Below are positions 1 through 13,329 of a DNA stretch of 64,000 bases, in pieces (positions within the stretch are counted from its first letter, which is position 1; each line of letters opens with the position of its first letter). The notes beneath the pieces were generated by a model. The model had not been told where the DNA came from. It worked only from the letters and a program-made list of their open reading frames with translations, and did not search any database. The translations under genes and the position numbers were made by a program. Origin of the DNA: Lytechinus pictus (taxonomy: Eukaryota; Echinodermata; Echinoidea; Temnopleuroida; Toxopneustidae); assembly GCF_037042905.1 (NCBI RefSeq), contig NW_026974140.1, forward strand, positions 11,605,001 through 11,669,000, given 5' to 3'.

Positions 1-280
1 GTATCTGACTCGAACATAATTAAATTGATTGGTTAAAGAAAAAAAAGTGAAAGGGGAGATTTTATGTCATATTAATTCATTCAGATGAATTTTGGAAGAT
101 GTATTAATTTGTAATATAAAGAGTCGTAAATTATCTTGTTAAAATAGGTAATTAAAGTTTTTATATAATTTTGTGTTCTTTCATTTCATACAGTCATTGT
201 TAAATATGACCTTGATAACACTGAATGTGTCGTGTTTCAAGTCTCTATACACACCAGTATATTCTTTGTTATTTTATTAG
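1..280 (+). other. Intron of SPCS3 (3' part)
   Basis: AT-rich sequence ending in the acceptor used by exon 281-396. No coding exon is visible in it. Confidence 0.7.
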
Positions 281-2350
281 AAACTGAATCAAGTGGTTAT
301 TTGGGACAAGATCATCAAGAGGACATCAAATGCTAATATCAATTTCAACAGGATACAACCTAAATATCCTTTCTTTGATGATGGTCATGGATTAAAGTGA
401 GTATATGATATCAGTAAAACTTGGTGAAAGTGATTGTTTAGCTGGGAACAAAGTGTTGAATTAAAGCAATATTATCATCAGCTTTCATGGGATGTTTGAT
501 ATCTGTCAAGGAATTATCCTACTCTGGATGAAAAGAGTATCATGACAAAGGTCACTATGTATGTTCTAATAATCATTATCTCACTCTCAGTAGCCAAAAA
601 TACTTGTTCCGAGGTGAAGAATGTCTTTCACTGGTACAGTGAGTTAGGTAGCTCAAGTTATTTCTGATCTTTTCACAAGTATAGGGGTCATAAAATTACA
701 ATCTTCTCCCCATAAAAAAAAGATTAGATATCTTTAAAATGAGAATCTATTTCAAGTTTAAAGTTGTGTGAAAAAAACCGAGAAAGATCAAAGTACTAGA
801 TTGGTGAAAGTTTGAGCAAAATCATGCAATTAATAGGAAAGTTATGAATCTTTAAAAGTTTGTATGAAAAGATTTACTGGTACTCAAAATATTTTTCTCT
901 TAAAAAACTTTCAGTCAGTATTATTTTTTATGCTTCTGCCCACTGATCAATGGTTCTGAAAGCATTATAATTTCAGTTGTCCATCTATCCATCCCTCCAT
1001 CCCATCTCCTCTCATGAAAGTCAAAGAATTGTTTGATGGATCTACTCCAAGTAAAGATATGGGAGTGAATGATTACCTGATTATATTTTTTTGAAAGGGA
1101 TCAATGGTTGAAGATAAGAGGTCATTATATGCAATGAAAAATCATGTTCTTATGATAGCTGAAGAACTGTTATTCAAACTTGGTTCATGTACAGTATCCA
1201 TGGTTGAGGGATATTGATCTGGGCCCTGTAACAGAAAGGTTAGCGATTAATCACGACTTTGAAAGAAAAATTCAGATTGGTTCCTTGTCAGTTTACTGAG
1301 CAAAATGCACATGCAGCAATGATCTCGATAGGCCATTTCATTTGGCGATTAATCGCTAGTCTTTGTGTTACGGGCCCTGATTAGATTTTGGGGTTACAAG
1401 GTCAAAGATCAAGATCATTGTATATCTTGTGTTCCTGGGATCTCACTGCTACTTCTACTGATCAATCTGTATTCTGCCCTGCACTTGGGATGTATTGTTC
1501 AGTTTAATGTTTCTTTCATTCTCTCTTAAGACACATACTTTACAGGAAGAAGTTGTCAACTCTTAACAAAAAATAAGCCTCTTATTGTAATCAATATCGA
1601 TGGTGCATATATTATTAAGTGTAAAAATTGGTTATGATCTTGATCTTCAACATTCAATGATGGTCATTACAGGTATGCTGGGGGGGGGGCACTCAAATTA
1701 TATTTTGATGGGGGTGTGCCTCGGCGAAACCCTGAAATGGGGGTCTAAGGAACTGACAACAAGGGTAAAATATGGGGTCTTCGGAACTAGATATGTACCG
1801 GGTGGTATGAAAATCGGTCTACGGAACAGGATCGCGGCACTGTAGGAACGGTGCATGCTAGCGCTGTGCATGTATGTGTGGGCGCTAGCCATGCATGGAA
1901 CTACCAGCGGCTATTTATGGAGGGAGTTGTTAAGCCTTGCATGCATCTCTAGCATGTGGTACTTGCGCTGGATAATTTTGGAAGGGCTGGGGAACTGAGC
2001 TCTTTTGTAAAGGGGGAGGAGGGGTCTTGCTAGCGGGACGGGGTAGCTTCTGAACGGACCTTTTGTCATTCAGAGTTTCTAGAGAACTGAAAAAGGGGGT
2101 CATCAAAGCGGCACGTTCCCATACCACCACTATGTGACTGCCCCCCCCCCCCCCCCCCCCCCCGGGTGTGCTCATTAGCTTGATTAGCTGATTTCTTACT
2201 GTCTTCTTCTATTTTTGCAGGAACAACCAAAACATAACCCTGACACTATCATGGAACATCATTCCCAATGCTGGCCTTCTCCCTAGAGTTTACGGTAATG
2301 GTAAAGATGTGTTTGCATTCCCCAGTGAATATACAACACATAGGATATAG
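281..2350 (+). CDS. SPCS3: Signal peptidase complex subunit 3 (SPC22/23), 3' part: last two coding exons
   Basis: Coding exons are 281-396 and 2221-2350 (stop TAG 2348-2350); the 5' exons lie left of the window. Exon 281 follows a TTTTATTAG acceptor and ends at GTGAGT. The second exon follows ATTTTTGCAG. The junction is phase 2 (AA|G = Lys) and stays open. The 81 residues begin KLNQVVIWDKIIKR, pass through KYPFFDDGHGLK, and continue NITLTLSWNIIPNAG to a short THRI end, which I recognise as the lumenal C-terminal half of SPC22/23. The N-I-T sequon at the start of the last exon sits where the family carries its N-glycan. Known role: a non-catalytic, single-pass ER membrane subunit needed for signal peptidase activity. 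No frameshift or stop is visible. The intervening intron (397-2220) carries two repeats (1221-1377 and 1680-2163). The identity is firm; only the C-terminal part is present. Confidence 0.95.
1221..1377. mobile_element. MITE-like element in the SPCS3 intron
   Basis: The left end reads GGGCCCTGTAACAGAAAG followed by TTAGCGATTAATC. The right end is its near-perfect reverse complement (GATTAATCGCTAG...GTTACGGGCCC). The terminal inverted repeats span about 32 bp around a 90-bp core with no open frame. This is typical of a non-autonomous DNA transposon. I could not fix a target-site duplication. Confidence 0.75.
1680..2163. repeat. G-run-bounded inverted-repeat element upstream of the last SPCS3 exon
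   Basis: The block opens with a G-run followed by GGGCACTCAAATTATATTTT and closes with CACTATGTGACTGCCC and a C-run of about 23. The two ends are inverted (GGGGGCACTCA against GGGGGCAGTCA). Inside are repeated phrases such as GGGGTCT..GGAAC and CGGTCTACGGAAC. Its composition is much richer in G than the flanks. It ends 57 bp before the splice acceptor at 2220. I believe relatives of this element occur widely in marine invertebrates, but that is memory and not tested here. Confidence 0.55.
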
Positions 2351-5300
2351 AATGTAGTTAGTAAGTACTAAGTAGGGTTGTTTTTTTTGTCGGGTGCCAG
2401 CTAACTCAGCACTTGAGATAATTCGGCCCATGTCGAAAAATTAGGTGCCGAGTTGTCCAACATGGGAGTGCTATTTTGTTGACAAATGTTTGTATTGAAT
2501 ACAAATTGATTGCTAAATTGTCTGATATGCTTAAATTAATTTGTTATATTTTAATATCAATCTTACCATACATGTAGGGTTAGGTTTTACGATGGACAAG
2601 TGGGCACCCAATTTTTTCAGTGGGGCCGAGTTGTTTAAGTGCTGAGTTGACCTGCACCTGTTTTGGGGGGTTTTTTTCTTTTTTTTTATGTCATCACGTT
2701 TGTGGTGCTCTATTCTGTGTATAACATTAGTCACCAATGAACTTTGAACTGACACCACAATATCTCTATGAAACTCTTGCCTTTGAGGGAATGGCATATG
2801 TCTGTTGTTTATCAAGTATTGGTGTCGTTCTTGTGACTAGAATACAAGTAAATCTGGGGAACTTTTCACAAAGCATCTGAGAAATATGCTCTCAGCCATT
2901 AAGCTACAAGGATTATAGTAGCTTATAACAATTGTCAGAGAAAATCTGAGACATTTCATGAAAAGCAATCTCCCCAGTACATGTCTTTTAGAATTTAGAG
3001 TTTTGCAGAAACATATTTGTGAAAGGTTACGTGACTCAAACTTTTGTAATTTAGGAATTTTCTAGTAATTATGGAGATCATTTCAGAGGATTTCTTTAGC
3101 ATTTTTGTGAATTATTGTCATTGAATTTCACCTCTATCATTTGGTTTTATTTTCAGAAAATTGTTTTGATTGAATCCATTAAAATTGACCTTTATTGTAA
3201 TTTTGAAAATAGATCAGTTCTCAAAGTCAAATTTTCCATGGTAAAGGGATAGGAATATGGTAGTGACCATCTTGGTTTTAATTACCATAATAGTGTTAGT
3301 TCAATGAAATAGATTGCTGAGGAAATCAGGTATGGCAGCTAGAGAATGAAATTATGTATGGTACATTGTATTTTCTCATTATTGAAAAATTGTATGTGTA
3401 TCAAGCACATCCCTGTATTGTCACACAAACAGATGTTTGTACGGGTTTTGGATTTGTTCCATTTTTTAAAGAAAGTAATGTTCGGGACACAAATACCTTT
3501 ACAAACATCGTACGAACAATTTTAATACATAGCAATAAATGGTATGGAATCATTCGTACAGTGTTCTTAAAGGTATTTGTGACCATAGCATAATAAGATT
3601 TTGATTCTAATTGAAATGATGTTTCAGTATGTGACTATAACATACATTGTATAATATTCCTGTCATTTGTACTGTTATGAAAAAAATGTATACAAACTGC
3701 ACTGGCTATAGAAAACACATTGATAAAAAATGACAGCATATACTGTACATGGACAGGCTGTGGAATTATTTAAAATCTACAGCACAAGCATTGTAATTTG
3801 CCATGAAAGGTGACAATTTGAATTACATTTGTGGGTACTTTATCGTTTGATTTTGTTGAACATGTTCAATTTAATGTCTTCTTTCTTGACTCCCTTTTGT
3901 GTATTTTTTTCAGTTTGAAATTGATGTGACATGGCCTGAGACACGATTGTTAATTTATGTTGATTATTTATTAATAGCTGTGTGGAAATGAGGAAGAGTA
4001 CATGTAGTTATTTCTACATGTACACATAGCTGGTTAGATGCAGTCTATTCATATTAATTTTGTAAACTCTCAGTAATTATTCTTCAATAAATAAATCATT
4101 TAAGATTTCATTATTTATATTATAATAACACATGTTAAAACTTGTTAACGTTTGTCTTCATGAAGTTAGAAATCCACCTTGCACAAGTTGAATCATATTG
4201 GAGTTTTCTTATAAATTTTTCTTTGTACAAGGAACCGGCAGCAAGCAAATAGCTTTGTAGCTTTTTTATTGTTCTGCAAATTTTGCAGAGTTAGAAGTAC
4301 AGTAGTGTCTTTTTCTTTAGATTGAGACCAAGTATTTGCTTCTGTGAGAAATGGTCTTTTCTAACACATGTAGATTTCTGATTAAAATTGTTGGTGCAGC
4401 AAAAATACACCCATGGTGTATTTTGTAAAAGTTAAGGATTGTATGGCTTCATTTGTAGACATTTTATCTGTCATTGAAGCAAATCAATGATATATTAAAA
4501 TTATGCCTACATTTGGACTTGTTATAGAGTATTTCATGATGAAGTATATGAATGAATAACTTTAGACAAGTATCTTTGATGTCTTTCTCTCACTTTTATT
4601 GTAGATTTGGTAGCATTTTAAATTCATGTTTCAGATTTTGTCAGTGTTACTTCTTTTTGCCTCTTGTGTCAGCTCATCTGTAATTTGAGATTAGTCAAAC
4701 ATCTGCTTCTTGAACTTATTATATGTGGTGTCATAAATAAAACTAAAAAATGTGTGATACACCCAATGTGAAGGCAGGTTAGCACATGGGCATTCTTTCA
4801 TACTTCTATATAGCGCCATCTGTTGTTCACCCTATGTGTCACCATCAGCCCTTGTCATTATCCAGATTAATGCGAAGAAAAAAATAATTGAATTCAACAT
4901 TTACTCTTCATGACTGTGGATTGTTGTCACCTGACAAATTACTCAGTGTAGAACAATTAAGATGGAAAGATAATGAACTTAAATTATAATCACAGAGGGT
5001 GTAGTCTAGCTCATCAAAGTTGAACATACCATCTGATATGATTAGGGTTGATAGATTGGACCAATAACGAAGGGCCAAAGAAATTTAATTTATTTTAAGA
5101 GGATCAAACCATTAACAATTAGTAAATCACGCTGTATGCACTTGTATACATGTTTGTATTGACTTTTGGGTTGTTTTTTTTTATTTCATTTATCAAAGGT
5201 AATAGAATATGACTGTTACACGTATGCACCATACTGTGGGTCTTGATAAATGTAACATGACCATGAGTAGTATTTATTATCAGCAAATCGGTGACATTTG

Positions 5301-5420
5301 TTTGATTCTTATCTACGTGATATAATGTCTTGCTTTCTCACAATATTTTTTTCCTTCCCACACTTTTTATGCGGTTACTGCATTGTTAAGAATTTCTAAT
5401 AAAGTGCAAATATATTATGT
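2351..5420 (+). other. SPCS3 3' UTR and beginning of intergenic DNA
   Basis: AT-rich, without exon-like open frames. AATAAA hexamers occur at 4086-4091, 4736-4741 (followed by a TGTGTGA stretch) and 5398-5403 (followed by TATGTTGT), so the transcript could end shortly after any of them. A small MITE at 3486-3583 lies inside. The true end cannot be chosen from sequence alone. Confidence 0.4.
3486..3583. mobile_element. Short MITE with CACAAATACCTTTA inverted ends
   Basis: The left arm runs GGACACAAATACCTTTA then CATCGTACGAAC. The right arm is the reverse complement (CATTCGTACAGTG...TAAAGGTATTTGTGACC). The element is about 98 bp with almost no core. The same terminal sequence recurs at the left end of the larger element at 26774, suggesting one family. 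Confidence 0.65.
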
Positions 5421-8400
5421 TGTACAATATACATTAGGTTACTTCTTTCACTTTCTTTGTTGCATTTCCAAATATGGCAAATTTAATATCTTTAATCCCT
5501 GCAAAAATACAAAGTACAATTCTAATTCTTCCCCGTCTAAAGAAGGAAAAAGGGGAGTGTTATTCCTAGAAAGAGGGGGATAGTAAGAGGGAGCGGGAGA
5601 GATATGAGAGAGCGTAGAGGTAGAGAAAGGGGAACTGGAGGGTTTAAAAAATTGCAATGTACTTGGGATGAAGCTGAGAAGACCCGTCCTTTGTTTTGAA
5701 TTCAATTTTGTACTTGTTGATATAGGGTGACCCGAAAAATTTTAGGGTCAAGATCAAGATCGAGATTTCTTCGAAATTAAGTGTTGAATAGCTTGAATCA
5801 TTTCTTATTTATATAAGCAAGAGAGAAATGAGACTTTGATCTATTAACAAAGCTCAAATTAGAATGATGGAATGATGCATCTGAGAGCGGTCAAGCATGA
5901 AGTTATGTTAATTTTCCCTCGTTTGTGCGATGAAATAATGTTACATTTTCAGAAACGTACTAGTTTCCTCAACAAGGCATGAGGAAAATGATTTTAAGGA
6001 AAGTTCTTTGGTTATTTGGGCTCAGGGGCAACACAACACATGTTTGCATGTATTGGCTATCGAGTTACATCATATCTCTGTGGGATTGACTTACGTAAAA
6101 CATATTTTCATCACAATATTTCGCTTCCATGAGTTAGTTTTAACTCAAAGATGGAGCAGGGGTATATCCAGAAATTAGGAGGATCGCTTTTTTCTCATCT
6201 ATCCCAGATCAGTTGATAACGGGAAATGCACGTCAATCGGGAAGTAGAGCAAATATATTTTTGAATAAAAGAAAATGACTGTCAACATCCCCAGATTTAA
6301 ATTCTTGCCCTACTCCCTATGGTTGGAAAAAATAGACCGTCTTTGGTCGACCCCTGATCTGGATTGGCTCCTGCTGCTAATTGTGTGGGTGGGGTCAGGG
6401 ATGACATGCTCATCTCCATAATGAAAGAATAAAAACAAAATCACAGCAAAACCAAATTGTTGAGGAGTGTATACCGTGGCCAATTGTAATTTAATGATCG
6501 CTGTCTGAAACTTTAGATAAATTCTGAAGAAAAATAACAATTTGGAGGTCATTTGAAATTAAATTAAATTTCTCTTTCTACCAATCCATATATTGTACCG
6601 GAAATAATGATAAATCATACAGAGACCTAACATAAATCCCCTTTGTAATGTAAATGTTGACTGAAAGGGTCAGCGCTGGATACGCCCATGTCAGGGGCAC
6701 ACTTTTTTTTTCGAGGGACGTGACGCCCCAATTTAGACCAAGAGGACATTGTGACGTCACTTGTGTTAGGCTGGGGTCAAGCGCATGACCCTGGAGGATG
6801 ACAGTGGGACGAGGAGAGGAAATTGGCGGGAATAAATCGATCGTCGGGAAGATCGTCTGCGAGATCGTTTTGTATTCTGATCGAAAACACAGGCAATCTA
6901 TCGCGAGAATAGGAGCCCTACTTTTGAATTTAGATAAGATATTGTTCCAAAATCAAACTGTTGATATTGTTTGGCTTGACACAGTTCCCATAATACCTGC
7001 TCTGAAAGAGGAAATATTCCTGAAGTCAAGTAATTCTTCAAGCACAACATAACAAAAGAAACTTATTTTAAAAAGTAACGATTATCGAGAGATTTTAATT
7101 TGTTGGTATCATATGCGGAGGGGGGGGGGGGCTCTGTGTGGATCGTAATCTTTATAAATTGCCATATTTATCATTGTTTATAATGGAATATGTCCTAAAG
7201 AGTATTTTTTCCCAAATAATGTGTTACGTTTTATGTTGTATGCATATTGTGTTGGCACTTGCATGATCAGGAGATATTCTTAAGGCTGCAATACATCCAG
7301 GCCAGGGGACCATTTATGAATGTTATCAGTACTGACATTTTGTCATTAACAAATCATTACCATGGTAACAGTCAAGCACCTGTGCTTTACATCCAATTAA
7401 AACGAAGGATCTTTCCTTGATTATGATTGGTTGAGAAGCATGGTCGTCTGGTTGTGCAGACCACTTTCAAGGTTCGGTGCCTTGATTTCCATATACTACA
7501 ATATCCACAACATAATTAATAAAAAGAATATTATTTTCATTTCATTGAATTCCTGCACCTTTTTTATAAGCAAATTAATAAAGAAAATACAGTACACAGA
7601 GTATGAAACAAAAATATTGATTTGCATGTTGCAGCAGTTGTTTAGCTTGACTGCGTGGCAAACCCGGAAAACAATGCTGTAATGTACAGTGACAAACATC
7701 GTCGCAAAATAAATTTTCAACTAATTTAACTTGAGAATGAGAATTAAGGCCCTATACGAAAGTATCAAACATATCCCATGTTAAATCAGCTGGAAAGGGT
7801 ATTCAATTTTCAAATTGTAAGTTTATTTTCAATTTCACGAAACATGTCATCAATGATTAGCAATTAATTTTACATTGAATTTTACTCACAGGGACGGTAG
7901 GAGGTAGGATGTAGGATGGTGACAATACAATCATTGTCATGATTGTAGTGAATACTTCATTCGACCCAAATCAAATTTTACATCGAATCAATGATTATCC
8001 CTAATTATCCAGACAAGCATAAACATGTATCACAAACAAACGGCATTAAGGTATTTAGAATTCATTATTCAGGAATAAGCCTATATGATAAGTTTGTGCC
8101 ATAGACAATATTTGTCATTAATCTAAAATTCTAAAGAAACAGCACTTTTCTTACACTGAATTGCGAAGTTTCGGTCAAAAAAAAAGAAAGGGAGATAATG
8201 TCACGGACGCAAATTCTTCTTGCTTGATTTTGAATTAAACGACATGGATAATATTTATTGTGAAAAATTGTTATATGTCCCATAAATTATTTGCTTGCAA
8301 AATACTTGGAATTGTCCGTCTTGTCTTGATTTACACCTGTCTCGGCATACAACAATTTGTCACAATCAAGGAGATCAGCTGGTATTTATCTCCGAGTCCA

Positions 8401-9619
8401 ACAAAATGGATAAAAATAACTTGTTATGGAATACTTCTCAAACTCCTATGTCAGTATTGATTCTATCTTTCATTCCAAATAAACAGGTGGTGCAATTTCT
8501 TCTTCTCGTAATTTACTACCATCCCCACAACATTTATAAAATTATATAAGTAATGTATATTTGCACAAGGTCATTGAGAAATGAGGATGTCTTGAAATGT
8601 AACCGTATACGTCTGTAGGCTTTCATCAAGCCGAATATTTGAATTCAACAAGGAAATTCTTTTTTTTTTCAAGAAAGAAAATCAATGGTAACAACCATCT
8701 TGTGTTTCCGCCTCATAAAAAACCAATCAAATATTTCGTAAAGTATTTGCATGTATCGCCACTCTCATTGCACTTTCATTTTTTGAATTAGCTTAGGCCT
8801 AAAAAATAACGTTTGAAACAAAATAGTACAAAAGTGAATGAAGCCAATCATGAAGTTAGGCATATCAATTACCAGAGAAGATATCATGCTGATTTCTCAA
8901 GAAATCGGAAGAATATTGTAGCAAACGATCAAGGTTGTATCGGAAATAAAAAAATTGCATTAATATTGTTAGATATAAAATACGTACCTGGCATATGAGG
9001 CCAATTTCATCGAGGATGGGGAAGGGGGATTTATTGATTCATTAATCAATTCTCTCTGACAATATTCACTTTCACATCACTTTCCCCCAGTGCGTTCCAG
9101 TAGGCCTTATTGATAAATGAATAATTCATTGGTTTGCAATCATGTATGGAATTACCCTCAAACCGAATGAAAAATAGCTAATTGATTTGGTTCATTTATT
9201 TTGATCATCATTACCCGCATAAATGAAAATTATAATTTTATTTATGAAGTTCAGTAAACGTGCGCAGTTTATCATCACTTATTCGTTAACCAAAAAGTTT
9301 TTAACAACACACTTGAGTGACTTAACTCCTTTTAGTGTTATAGACCTATCTTTATTTTCTTTTGCAACATTTAGATTTATAAAAGTATTGAAAATGTTTT
9401 GTTGCACTCACGGGACGAGGGGGGGGGGGTGACTGTCCTTGGACGTGGAGTACATTGGGACCAATTAATATCGCCTAATTCATGGTTTGGAACTTGAAAC
9501 CGCAAACTAGGCATTGAAGGAACAATTCGTATGTGCGCATGCGTAGTAACTTTTTCATCACTTCGTCATCTTTCTACCACCACTTTCAGCTCCAGTGGAA
9601 AAGTTTTTGCATCCTGTTC
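5421..9619. other. Intergenic DNA, no gene recognised
   Basis: AT-rich unique-looking sequence with short random frames only. An 84-codon frame starting at 6798 has a fairly even codon look but no recognisable domain and no exon context. Poly-G runs occur at about 7122 and 9420. Confidence 0.5.
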
Positions 9620-9822
9620 AGTTGGTGGGATTGTCGTGAACTCGTGCAGATGAACTGGAGGTAGCAGGATACTATTGCATATATTTTGTTTCATTTTAAA
9701 ACCTTCCACCTCGACGGCTTCTCTCGGATGTCGACAAGTTTGAACCTCGAATCTTGACGTTCTTCATCTACAAACGATTTCACTGCTCAGGAAAGGGGAA
9801 TTTTCTTCTCAGTCATATATAG
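9620..9822 (+). promoter_or_regulatory. Candidate initiator and non-coding first exon
   Basis: A TTCAGTT initiator-like match (A at 9620) is followed by a less AT-rich stretch with several CpGs. It ends in CATATATAG|GTAATT, a usable splice donor. A 5' UTR exon here would suit the gene at 22,002, whose first coding exon begins just after an AG acceptor. This is inference from motif and composition only; no transcript evidence is available. Confidence 0.2.
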
Positions 9823-12800
9823 GTAATTATTTCTCAGCAAACTATTCAATATTTTTAAAGTGGAAATATTGATTGTAAAAATGTAGGCTTACACCTGTAA
9901 TTTATATTCGAATTCTGATAGAATTTGTGAGAAAGTGATTCACGGAATGCCTTTCTTGCATTATGATTTTTCCTTTTCCCTGAAAAAATATATTGTAGAT
10001 TGATCATCTGAACTAATTTCTTTAACAATATCTAGGATATTAGGCCTATTTTCTGATGTAAGTTCTTGACGCTCACTAATCATTAAAATCCGATTAACGT
10101 AGAAGAAGAAAAAATAAAGTAAAAAATAATGTAAAATACATAGTTTTGAAATCCAACTTTAAGATCTGTAAAGTATTTTTGTGTGGAATTTACAGTATTC
10201 TCAGGATAAAGAGTGTTTTTCATCTGAATTTCCTCAAACGATTTCAATACGTCGAACAAAATATTGGCTGATCATCTTTGTATGCGAGCATGTTTTGGCC
10301 TACGTCAGAAAGGTTTAAAAGTACATTCCTCTTGCCCAGTCGTCAGAATGGATCATCGGAAAATAGTAATCCATTACAAGTTTTTTTTTCTAAAAGTATA
10401 ATAGTCCAAAGAACATTCTTGTGTTTTATCGATCATACAACTGTTATTTCAGATCATGAGAGAGTTGTGAGTTATACAGACAAATCGATTTCCTCTACCA
10501 TGTCTATGATGTATATACACTATACGATAAAGATCTGCAATCTTGACATACGACCATCCAGGGTGGTAGAGGAGAAAAAAAATGCTTTGTCAGATGTTTA
10601 CCGCGTTACTCCTGATATATTACGTCACAAAAGTGTCTAGTACTGACCGTATTAAAATGATATTCTGTCTGACCCAAAATTCATATTCACTAACAATCGC
10701 ATGTGTATGGGGGCTCGTGTCTCCTGGTCGGGATAATTTTAAGAAAGTTTTGGGGCGCAAAAAGGAAGCTCGAGATATGGGAATCTGGGCGTGATGATTT
10801 CCTGGTTTCTCCAGGTAGGAGGGCACCAGCCCCCACCAGGATCTAGCTAGGAATTCCGGTGGGTGATGCAAAACTGTTTGTATTTGTTAAGATCTCTTTT
10901 TTTTTTTTTTTTTTTTGTTGTTTTATATCCAAAGGAACTGTTGCTGAGCTAGCGCCATGAGCGTCTCTGGACGGTGTGTGCGCTCAATAAGATATCACAA
11001 TTATCATTATTTTTAATTACAAAGTGATGGGGCGTTATATGAAACTAACGTTCAACATGTTCAATCGCAAATCAAACGTAAGTTCCGGAATCAATCGTAA
11101 TGGGGTTGCAATTGAAAGCAAATAAAAAAAACAAAGTTGCATTTTGTTAATTTGACTTGGAATTGAACGTAAGTTTCTTGCAATCCCCAATAAGACAGAC
11201 TATTCAGAATCTGAAACACTATTGCTTTCTACTTTCCATTTCTTCTTAATTACCGCGGAAAAAAAACCATTTTGGATAGGGGATAAAATTTGTATTTTAA
11301 AGAAACAAAAAAGCAGTTAAGTGGACGACATTTGTTATTGATTAGATGGTTGTATTTTCAAAAGGGTCATGCAATGGGCATGGTTTTATCCGCATCAACA
11401 AGAATATATCCTGCCCAAGTACGTAAAGTGGGGTTATGGCGCACTAGTTTGTGAAGAAAGCGAGCCACCAAAACTGATATTTTCTTATTACTAAGAGGTA
11501 CTTGTGGTGGTGACTAGAGATGATCTTTTCTCTTTCCCCTAATAAAATATCTTTCAATGTATTTTCCCCTCCACCCCCATTTTGCTGCTAAACCTATGTC
11601 ACTTTATTGAATATTACCCACTTAGCCACTCGCCAAAATGTTGTTTTATATAGTCCCATTGTTTCAACTGCTCTTCTGAAATATATCGGCTGTACAGATT
11701 TTATTCCCATGGCAAGGGTTTATCCTTCATGATCTGTCAGTTTCCTAGTAAATTATACCCCAGACAACGTATCAAACTATGTTTTTCTATGCTTCCACAT
11801 TTAACAATGTTTTCATGAGTTCTCGAGTGCAAAGATCAGATCGTGGCAGGGTGACAGTTTTGGGGTGATCTGATAATCAGAAACAAAGAAGATTATTGTC
11901 ACTTGCATTATTTCATTTGGCAGCTTTCCACCTGTGTGATACAATATCAACATGATATTTTAGGGCTTGATCCCATCTAGGCTCATAGATTTCTCTTTTT
12001 TTTTGGGGGGGGGGCGGGGTGGAGGTGATAAATCTGCCAAGGTCAAAAGAGGTATAATGAGAATAATGATAATGATGATAATTTCTTATATACCAGCTCT
12101 TCAGCTCTTATGAGCTGTTCTCCAATTAAGCGGGTTCTACATACCATTCTCCATTCTAAAATGCTGACCGCTTGGCTAGAAGGCAGAACGGCACATTTTA
12201 AAATGTTTCTGAATAATACTCGCCAGTTACTTTCACCGGCCTCTGCAGGCATGATAGCCGACTGTGTTTATAGAACAAACTAAATTAAAACGAAACACTT
12301 TGGAAAGGATTCTATCATCTAATTATGACTTTCCTCGTCTCACCTCTCTCTCTCTTTCTCTTTCTAATATCGTGCAATTTACTAGGTGCAAACTACCGAT
12401 AGAAAATAAAGAGATAATTATCATTGTGTGAAATAATGGCTACCATGATTGAGTTCGAGGCCATTTCAAACAAATTCAAGAAATTGTAACATTTTGAAAC
12501 GAATTGGATGTCTAGGAATCTTGTCTGTCTACAGATAAAAGTCTTCACACCATGCATGAAAATATAAATTCGTCATATTTCATTTTTGCGGTATTTGAAG
12601 GTCAAGGGATATTGATCCATATTACCGGTTTCGCTCTTCCAGTCAAGGTTTTCTATTGGTGTTTCGATTGATTTGAGTAATCCTTTGATTGAATGGAAAA
12701 GGACCTGGATGCCATCTCAATAGTGACCACTGCCGTTAGATACTCCTGGAGAGTGAACATAATGAAAGGAGAGTGAAAGTTCACTCTTTAAAGATCACAA

Positions 12801-13329
12801 TTGACTCTCTTATACTAATTGATCTACAAAAAGAGGTCCATATAACGTAATTCCTGTTAGCTGTATTAAGTTGATAATTCACTCGTTTAGTTTCTTCTAT
12901 ATTTTTTAAGAGGGAGAGGGGACACGATCGAGCAATCATGACAGTGTTGCCTAGGTCCAAATTATTAGGGGTGGGGTGTGGTAGCTTTGGTTGGTTGAGA
13001 CGTCACACACTCGTGACGCCATTTGATGTAAAAAAAATAATACTGGTAAACTTAAACGCCCCATGATAAGTAAAAGATATGCTTTTTAACTAAAACAAAA
13101 TACAAAAGCATGTAGAAATGGATGTGTTTTGGGGGGATATTTTTTTATACTTTAAATAATGGGCACTAGCCCCCCCCCCAAAAAAAAGGAAAAGGAGATA
13201 GGAGAAAAAGAGGGAGAAAGAAAGAGAAACGTAGTGGGGGAAGAGGAAATTATTGTATATTATATTGTGTTATATTATATATTATATTACATAAGAAATA
13301 TTTTTTCATAACTTTATAAAACATAATTT
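9823..13329. other. Intergenic DNA (or 5' UTR intron), no coding exon seen
   Basis: AT-rich. A poly-T tract at about 10895-10915 is followed by a tail (GCGCTCAATAAGATATCAC plus an ATTATT run) resembling the 3' end of a SINE or LINE. A mirror-image tail (ATAATGATGATAATTTCTTATATA) at about 12060-12095 suggests another remnant on the minus strand. No frame can be assigned a function. Confidence 0.45.

Noticed and set aside
6798..7052. 84-codon frame with a fairly coding-like composition
   Set aside because: No family recognised, no exon signals, isolated between AT-rich intergenic stretches.
10278..10640. 120-codon open frame
   Set aside because: No recognisable domain, no flanking splice sites or start context of note; probably chance.
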